From JBBTUF01 sp038063855 (GTDB lineage Bacteria > Patescibacteriota > Minisyncoccia > Ryanbacterales > GWA2-47-10b), in assembly GCA_038063855.1 (NCBI GenBank), contig JBBTUF010000058.1, forward strand, positions 1-32,896: a stretch of DNA of 32,896 bases, given 5' to 3'. The notes below the pieces were generated by a model. That model saw only the letters and a list, made by a program, of their open reading frames with translations, searched no databases and was not told the origin of the DNA. Within the stretch, counting starts at the first letter, position 1, and each line of letters starts with the position of its first letter. The position numbers were made by a program, and so were the translations under genes. Of the stretch, positions 28,766-32,896 are shown piece after piece.

Positions 28766-30005
28766 ACGGATCTTGCAATGAATCTTTTGCACTCACAAAC
28801 TCTTTTTTGCTTGAGATCAAACTAGAAATTACTGCCTTGTCTTGAAAACGGTTCATAAGTACTGCTCCTTGAAGCCGCCCAGCCTTCAAAAAAAGCCGCT
28901 CGTACGCAGATGGATTATCAGGCCACGTTCGAACAATACTCTCAACGCCATCCGTTGGGCTTGTTTTACCAACAAAAGTAAGTTGGTGTCCAAAACTATT
29001 TATCGAATAACTTGAGACCGCGCGAAGCTCTGTTTTTTTATCATGCTGCGCCGCCATATTTGCCCCAGCAACTCGTCCTTGTAAAAAAGCATTCGTCCAA
29101 TTTGAAACAATACGATACTCATCAAGCAAAACATCGAAATATTCAGCAACATCGCCAGCCGCCCACACCCTTGAAAGGCTTGTCTCCAAAAATTGGTTTG
29201 TTCGAACGCCTCGCCTGATATCAAGCCCCGCTACAGCAAACGGCGTTACATTGCGCTCAAGGCCTATTCCAATGCCAAGCCACGCGCCAGAGATTTCTTC
29301 ACTCGTACTCGTGTGCCCAACTAAAGGCTGCTCCGGCGATTCACTCAAATATTTTATTTCTGTCGATTCATGAATTATAACATGATTTCTTTTAAAATTA
29401 TCAGACAATATGTGCCATCCTTGCTCATCAAGATCTTCACCAAACATTTGTTTATCTTTCAAAAAAAGATGTGTTTCAAATCCAAAATGAACAGCCGTCT
29501 CCATAAACTCAAGGCCAATGAATCCTCCGCCGATTATAAGTGCCCGAGGATCGGCAGATGCCGCGAGAGCCGAAATACTTTCACGAATTTTGTCAGCATC
29601 TTCAATGGTCTGTAAACGAAATACATTGGGCAATTCCGAACCATTTACGCGCCACCCACGAGGCGTACCACCAGTCGATATTAAAAGCTTCCCAAATGCT
29701 ATTTTTTCCTCACGATTTGTAACGACCTCGCGCGTATCAAAATTTACACCGATAACTTCAGCGCGTGTCGCTACATCAATGCGCAATTTTTGATACTGCT
29801 CCCATGTACGTAAAAATAATTTTTCTCGTGTAATTTTTTGTCGTACATAGTTTGGAAGCAATACGCGAGAATACAATGGATGATCCTCGCGAGAAATAAT
29901 CAAAATAGTGCCGTGTCCGTCAATGCTACGAATTGTTTCGGCCGCCGTTACACCAGCAACGCCACCTCCTACAATAAGGTAGTCGAAAAAAAGAGGTTTC
30001 TCCAT
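28740..30005 (-). CDS. NAD(P)/FAD-dependent oxidoreductase
   Basis: 421 aa of the pyridine nucleotide-disulfide class without an active-site cysteine pair. First Rossmann motif GGGVAG (13-18), then EDHPLYSRVLLPNYV as in rubredoxin/ferredoxin reductases and the NirB N terminus, a second nucleotide motif LIIGGGFIGLEF, and VWAAGDVAEYFD. It probably moves electrons from NAD(P)H to a small redox protein; no partner is nearby. It starts 3 bp after a 53-aa membrane protein gene. Confidence 0.87.
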   Translation of the reverse strand: MEKPLFFDYLIVGGGVAGVTAAETIRSIDGHGTILIISREDHPLYSRVLLPNYVRQKITREKLFLRTWEQYQKLRIDVATRAEVIGVNFDTREVVTNREEKIAFGKLLISTGGTPRGWRVNGSELPNVFRLQTIEDADKIRESISALAASADPRALIIGGGFIGLEFMETAVHFGFETHLFLKDKQMFGEDLDEQGWHILSDNFKRNHVIIHESTEIKYLSESPEQPLVGHTSTSEEISGAWLGIGIGLERNVTPFAVAGLDIRRGVRTNQFLETSLSRVWAAGDVAEYFDVLLDEYRIVSNWTNAFLQGRVAGANMAAQHDKKTELRAVSSYSINSFGHQLTFVGKTSPTDGVESIVRTWPDNPSAYERLFLKAGRLQGAVLMNRFQDKAVISSLISSKKEFVSAKDSLQDPYVDISSLV

Positions 30006-30008
30006 ATA

Positions 30009-30170
30009 CTAGCTCGACAGTGACTCGCGAAGTGACCACACTGAAATTATCATAATCACGAGACCCGATACAAACAAAATTGCCGTTTGTGTAGACCCGC
30101 ATGAAATCGGCAAAAATGGTACGAGTGCCACCCAAAATCCCAGAAACGCTATAAATAAATACTTGCGCAT
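30009..30170 (-). CDS. small two-segment membrane protein
   Basis: 53 aa, hidden behind a longer shadow frame. It starts MRKYLFIAFLGFWVALVPFL, has a second hydrophobic segment (TAILFVSGLVIMIISVWSL) and ends RESLSS. A promoter places transcription start exactly on its ATG, and its stop lies 3 bp before the oxidoreductase start, so the two form an operon. Function unknown. Confidence 0.65.
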   Translation of the reverse strand: MRKYLFIAFLGFWVALVPFLPISCGSTQTAILFVSGLVIMIISVWSLRESLSS

Positions 30171-30176
30171 ACCAGT

Positions 30177-30205
30177 AGTATATACTCGAGAGCATAAATT
30201 TCCAA
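30177..30205 (-). promoter_or_regulatory. promoter of the small membrane protein-oxidoreductase operon
   Basis: On the minus strand, TTGGAA (30200-30205), a 17-bp spacer and TATACT (30177-30182). The predicted start is the A of the ATG at 30170. Confidence 0.65.
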
Positions 30206-30250
30206 ATTATCTTAAAATTTAGCTACAGATCTTCAAGAAACCTTTTATCC

Positions 30251-30322
30251 TGGACTCGACGAGATTTGCACTCGTTTCTCCGCTTACCAAAGGCAGAATT
30301 TTACTCCATAAACTACGAGCCC
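30251..30322 (-). tRNA. probable tRNA-Pro (anticodon TGG), divergent
   Basis: A 72-nt cloverleaf can be drawn: acceptor GGGCTCG/CGAGTCC (one G-T pair), D stem GTTT/AAAT, anticodon stem CTGCC/AGCGG (C-A mismatch at the top, one T-G pair) closing loop TTTGGTA, T arm ACGAG-TGCAAAT-CTCGT. Anticodon TGG would make it proline. Odd points are T at position 37 (a purine is usual), an AT-rich D stem and T loop TGCAAAT instead of TTCRANY. No CCA is encoded. A competing 10-bp helix with the 5' leader is possible. Confidence 0.65.
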
Positions 30323-30346
30323 GAGTCCAGGCAAGCCATTCCTAAC

Positions 30347-30380
30347 GCAAAAAGAACCCTTTTACAAGGGTTCTTTTTGC
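30347..30380. terminator. strong hairpin, probable bidirectional terminator
   Basis: A perfect 15-bp stem (GCAAAAAGAACCCTT paired with AAGGGTTCTTTTTGC) around loop TTAC, with T runs on both strands within the stem. It most likely ends transcripts from the membrane hydrolase-like gene at 30540. It lies only 24 bp before the tRNA-Pro 5' end. Confidence 0.75.
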
Positions 30381-30539
30381 TGGTAAGCGGAAAATCCTAT
30401 AATCTATGGAACTCTGCCTTTATGCTTGTAGTGTAGGCTCTCGAAGCAGCGTTTGTCAATAGTATACTCCGACGCACTACTTGCCAAATCGGTGGTCGGA
30501 GCCCCGACATCATAAAAGAATAATTATAAAACGTCGGGG
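30381..30539. other. non-coding spacer with hairpin and tRNA-like words
   Basis: No gene seen. It holds GGTAAGCGGA (30382-30391) and TATGGA..CTGCCTTT (30405-30421), words also found, in swapped order and on the other strand, in the neighbouring tRNA-Pro. GTCGGAGCCCCGA (30495-30507) is shared with the tRNA-Thr leader region. CCCCGAC (30502-30508) pairs with GTCGGGG around an AT-rich loop right after the stop at 30540. Confidence 0.5.
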
Positions 30540-31019
30540 TCACCGCAACAAAAAAACAAGAATGGCAGCAATGATTATCTGTGAAGTGATGCCAATTAAC
30601 GGCCAATCATCGAGCATGTGTCGAGCATGAATCCATTTATGAAACCGATCATGCAGTACAAGCACGCGTATCGGATAGAACCTCCCAAAACCAACAAGCA
30701 AATCTGGCAATACCGCACCAGCCACACCAACAACTATTACCATCGGCGAAGCTGAAAAAAAATAAAGCGATAAACCAAGTCCAACCGTAAGATCAAGTAT
30801 GATACGCATGATCTCATCATACGGCGCAGATGAAACACGCAACGTTCGTTTTCCAAATGGCGCGTTCACAGCCTCCTTAATCGAAGGAGTGCGATAATGC
30901 CAATGTGGGATCATATCAAAAAGATAATGACTACCGAGCGCAATCAGAAAAATTATTGAATACTGTATTGATTTATGCGTCAATGCAACACCAATAAGAC
31001 TGTGATTCGTGAGAATCAT
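30540..31019 (-). CDS. membrane protein with HYLFD motif (YdjM/DUF457-like)
   Basis: 159 aa. Hydrophobic segments at about 18-31, 74-88, 89-108 and 142-158. SHYLFDMIPHWHY near residue 30 and VLPDLLVGFGRFYP / HDRFHKWIHARH further on resemble the His/Asp-rich membrane-bound metal-dependent hydrolase group (YdjM, DUF457). Activity is unproven for the family. It has its own promoter with a two-base leader and is followed by a hairpin. Confidence 0.6.
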   Translation of the reverse strand: MILTNHSLIGVALTHKSIQYSIIFLIALGSHYLFDMIPHWHYRTPSIKEAVNAPFGKRTLRVSSAPYDEIMRIILDLTVGLGLSLYFFSASPMVIVVGVAGAVLPDLLVGFGRFYPIRVLVLHDRFHKWIHARHMLDDWPLIGITSQIIIAAILVFLLR

Positions 31020-31027
31020 TTCGCCCT

Positions 31028-31056
31028 ATTATGCCAAACAATATTCAATTTGACAA
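31028..31056 (-). promoter_or_regulatory. promoter of the YdjM-like gene
   Basis: On the minus strand, TTGTCA (31051-31056), a 17-bp spacer and CATAAT (31028-31033). The predicted start, 31021, is two bases before the ATG at 31019. Confidence 0.6.
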
Positions 31057-31057
31057 T

Positions 31058-31516
31058 TTATCCAAACCAACTGCCGATGCCGGTCTTACGCGCAAACCAA
31101 CTCTCGAATCCCCATGCGCGCCCGGCCTGATTTGCAGCAAACATTAATAGAACTGTCGTGTATATTACATGTTCGTCAACAATGAATGCATGGGTGTTTG
31201 GGTAAAAACCATCTAAAATCGGGAAATAGTACAACAACATCAAAATTGCACCTAATAGAGAACTCAGTCTTACGCCAATACCAAGCATTAATGAAATGCC
31301 AAGCAATGTAAGCCCCCACTTATTTGTAAAATTGATAAATGGCAAAATTTCGGGACTTAACAACCACTGATAAAAACCCGCAAACATCTTTGCTCCCTTT
31401 AAATACCCTGCGGCGGACCATTCAGGATTAAGAACTTTTGTGATTCCTGCGTAAAAAAAGAACCACCCCATAACTTCCCGAGATAAAAAAACAGTAAACT
31501 TTTGAAACTGTGACAT
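31058..31516 (-). CDS. DoxX family membrane protein
   Basis: 152 aa with four hydrophobic segments. LSREVMGWFFFYAGITKVLNPEW near the N terminus is the characteristic DoxX start (R..LG..F...G..K). The family includes the DoxD subunit of a thiosulfate:quinone oxidoreductase and membrane redox partners in actinobacteria. Here the role is unknown; a link to quinone or oxygen metabolism is possible given the NADH dehydrogenase-like protein elsewhere in the window. It is the third gene of an apparent operon with the SHOCT and 122-aa membrane protein genes. Confidence 0.8.
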   Translation of the reverse strand: MSQFQKFTVFLSREVMGWFFFYAGITKVLNPEWSAAGYLKGAKMFAGFYQWLLSPEILPFINFTNKWGLTLLGISLMLGIGVRLSSLLGAILMLLYYFPILDGFYPNTHAFIVDEHVIYTTVLLMFAANQAGRAWGFESWFARKTGIGSWFG

Positions 31517-31532
31517 ATATGTTTTTCTTAGA

Positions 31533-31901
31533 TTATTTTTCTTTTAAATAAATTGCACGAACTGTTTTCGTGCTGTAATAAAGAGCGAAGAAAAAAATAA
31601 TTGCGAGCCCTTCAGTAATGAGAAAAAGTGGGTCGTTAACCTCATTATATTTTATTATAGCTCGATACTCAAAAACAACAAACAACACTGATGCGATTCC
31701 AGCATTAAGCATCATCGCCCATTTTTGCAATGGATTAGTAATGCCAGCTGCGATGCCCACCAAAAGAATCGCAAGCACTGAAATAAACGTGGGCACAGGC
31801 AACAAGACTTTAAGCCATGAATTTCCTACCAGCATAACTATACCAGCAACTATAAACAATCGCCGTATAATATTTCCGTAATAATGCGACATTAAATCCA
31901 T
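31533..31901 (-). CDS. four-segment membrane protein
   Basis: 122 aa, MDLMSHYYGNIIRRLF then four hydrophobic segments (about 14-30, 36-54, 60-77, 89-108) and a basic tail (KTVRAIYLKEK). A start three codons later is possible. No recognised family. It stands between the SHOCT and DoxX genes with gaps of 13 and 16 bp, so it is probably part of the same transcript. Confidence 0.7.
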   Translation of the reverse strand: MDLMSHYYGNIIRRLFIVAGIVMLVGNSWLKVLLPVPTFISVLAILLVGIAAGITNPLQKWAMMLNAGIASVLFVVFEYRAIIKYNEVNDPLFLITEGLAIIFFFALYYSTKTVRAIYLKEK

Positions 31902-31914
31902 ATTTTTATGTATT

Positions 31915-32160
31915 TTAAATTAAATCTTTCTTCTTATCATTAAATTCTTCTTTGTCAATCTCACCTTTTGCGTATCTTTCTTTTAAAATTTCCATCGGAC
32001 TTGAATGCCCTCGAACAGCACTTCGATGTCCCGAGACAAGACGAAAAAGTATTAAAATCATAACGACAAGAACGCCCCACCATACAATCATCGATAAAAA
32101 TCCCATTGCACTCGATGAAACATACCCGCCATTCATCGTTGAATTATAATAATCGTTCAT
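31915..32160 (-). CDS. SHOCT-domain small membrane protein
   Basis: 81 aa. One membrane segment at residues 18-42 (AMGFLSMIVWWGVLVVMILI). The C terminus, SPMEILKERYAKGEIDKEEF followed by NDKKKDL, is a textbook SHOCT domain, a short helical motif common at the ends of membrane proteins. Its function is not established. First gene of the SHOCT-membrane protein-DoxX operon, with a promoter whose start coincides with the ATG. Confidence 0.88.
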   Translation of the reverse strand: MNDYYNSTMNGGYVSSSAMGFLSMIVWWGVLVVMILILFRLVSGHRSAVRGHSSPMEILKERYAKGEIDKEEFNDKKKDLI

Positions 32161-32166
32161 ACCCCT

Positions 32167-32194
32167 ATTATCGCACCACCTAGAACGGCGTCAA
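32167..32194 (-). promoter_or_regulatory. promoter of the SHOCT-DoxX operon
   Basis: On the minus strand, TTGACG (32189-32194), a 16-bp spacer and GATAAT (32167-32172). The predicted start is the A of the ATG at 32160. Confidence 0.7.
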
Positions 32195-32202
32195 TGCCAG
32201 CG

Positions 32203-32757
32203 TTATATTTGCCCTCTGAGATACTGCTTTCGGCGCGATTCTGGAAAACGCTCAATTGCATAGCGAAGCATGGTGCGTGGCATTTGTTTATATGTTGTGA
32301 CAAGAAAGGCCTCCTCAATCTCCATAGATCGTTTTCCTACTTCGCGCAACATCCAACCCACCGCTTTATGGATTAAATCATGCTCATCATGTAATAATAT
32401 TTTTGCGATATTGAAAGTATCTTTGAATTGATTGTGTTTAATAAATTGAAGCGTCGCTATAATAGCAATACGGCGCTGCCAAATATTTTTACTTCGCGCA
32501 AGTATATAAAGTTTTACTCTTGGACGCGTAAGCAAATACACCCCAACAATTTTGTCGGCTGACAGGTCAACGAGATCCCAATTGTTTACTTTTTTTGAAT
32601 TCTTAAAATAATACTCAAAAATCTTTTTATGTTCATCTGCCGTACTCGATTGAAATTTGTGTACTAATATTAAAAGTGCGATTAACCGCTCTTCGTGTAT
32701 TTTCGATTGAAGTAGTTTTGTAATATCTAAATAATTCCCGCCCGCATTGGCATTCAA
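32203..32757 (-). CDS. AlkD-like DNA alkylation repair protein, shortened N terminus
   Basis: 184 aa of HEAT-like helices. SKIHEERLIALLILV, NNWDLVDLSA (W60, D61, D64, around the AlkD catalytic aspartate), ARSKNIWQRRIAIIAT and HDLIHKAVGWMLREVGKR are family motifs. AlkD glycosylases remove 3-methyl and 7-methyl purines. Normal members are about 220-235 aa; here the first 50 or so residues, including the GV.VP..R region, are missing. A TGA lies directly before the ATG in the same frame. The upstream sequence is not AlkD-like, so the gene may be a 5' truncation that still reads. Confidence 0.8.
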   Translation of the reverse strand: MNANAGGNYLDITKLLQSKIHEERLIALLILVHKFQSSTADEHKKIFEYYFKNSKKVNNWDLVDLSADKIVGVYLLTRPRVKLYILARSKNIWQRRIAIIATLQFIKHNQFKDTFNIAKILLHDEHDLIHKAVGWMLREVGKRSMEIEEAFLVTTYKQMPRTMLRYAIERFPESRRKQYLRGQI

Positions 32758-32782
32758 CAGTTACAGTTGTAATTCGGGGCAT
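32633..32782 (-). pseudogene. possible head of another gene fused out of frame onto alkD
   Basis: An ATG at 32782 opens MPRITTVTVECQCGRELFRY, which looks like a genuine zinc-ribbon-type protein start (ECQCG), but the frame soon runs into the alkD sequence in the wrong phase and stops after 49 codons. It may be a truncated gene head joined to the alkD tail. Low certainty. Confidence 0.35.
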
Positions 32783-32795
32783 ATTTAGTATCCTT

Positions 32796-32833
32796 AGAAC
32801 ATTCTCACATTCTTAAGAATGTGAGAATGTTCT
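32796..32833. repeat. perfect 38-bp palindrome
   Basis: AGAACATTCTCACATTCTT followed at once by its exact reverse complement, with no spacer. It lies 38 bp upstream of the alkD-like start. It could be an operator, a hairpin or the end of a small mobile element. No T tract follows on either strand. Confidence 0.9.
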
Positions 32834-32896
32834 TTAAGTGTTTAACTATTCTTAGGGATTCATTGATTTCGCCAAAGCCGAATCAAAAAGCTCTTT

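Noticed and set aside
29926..30195. 89-codon minus-strand ORF overlapping the oxidoreductase start
   Set aside because: It runs into the oxidoreductase gene out of frame and is rich in unlikely residues (RRWRCWCNGG); the 53-aa frame in the same region fits the promoter and operon.

Overview
The window looks like a chromosomal contig of a Candidate Phyla Radiation bacterium, most likely a Parcubacteria-type lineage. This is inferred from the gene families, since no database search was possible. The signs are a very short EF-Ts (151 aa), a release factor 1 without its N-terminal domain, secreted 'SNIGW'-type repeat proteins, a coiled-coil plus lytic-transglycosylase protein, a compact gene layout and AT-rich DNA. 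Nearly everything lies on the minus strand; only rpmE-prfA are on the plus strand. One scaffold gap (100 N) falls inside a repeat protein.

Layout, low to high coordinate: a 2-Cys peroxiredoxin and a type II NADH dehydrogenase-like protein; a tRNA-Thr with displaced tRNA 3' ends beside it; rpsB-tsf read divergently from rpmE-prfA, with the two -35 boxes overlapping; a cell-wall lytic protein and ribosomal protein bL25; then a long minus-strand central-carbon operon (6.8-19.9 kb). That operon holds thioredoxin reductase, GAPDH, a membrane protein, RpiB, Rpe, a three-domain cell-wall protein (L,D-transpeptidase + D,D-carboxypeptidase + CapA), the two halves of a split transketolase, a PfkB kinase, a class II aldolase and a 2-hydroxyacid dehydrogenase. 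Together these give the lower hexose/triose steps and the non-oxidative pentose phosphate route.

The most unusual stretch is 10.7-13.1 kb, between the two transketolase halves. Two truncated copies of the 5' end of the C-terminal-half gene and one truncated copy of the 3' end of the N-terminal-half gene alternate with cargo: a VapBC-like toxin-antitoxin pair, a DUF5678-like + retropepsin-like pair, a hidden orphan antitoxin paralogue, and three unrelated small membrane proteins. I read this as a cassette array built by repeated recombination at one operon junction. Similar end scars occur at trxB (a duplicated 9-codon head now forming an upstream ORF) and next to tRNA-Thr.

The region 20.3-28.8 kb encodes surface or secreted proteins: a repeat adhesin-like protein, a signal peptidase, a Cys-rich exoprotein, a peptidoglycan-binding protein, an unknown exported protein and a DUF4015-like glycosidase. 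Beyond that are an FAD oxidoreductase, a probable tRNA-Pro, small membrane proteins including DoxX, a SHOCT protein and an N-terminally shortened AlkD-like protein behind a perfect 38-bp palindrome.

Across the window, good sigma70-type promoters place the predicted transcription start on, or within about 6 nt of, the start codon. Leaderless mRNAs therefore appear common here.
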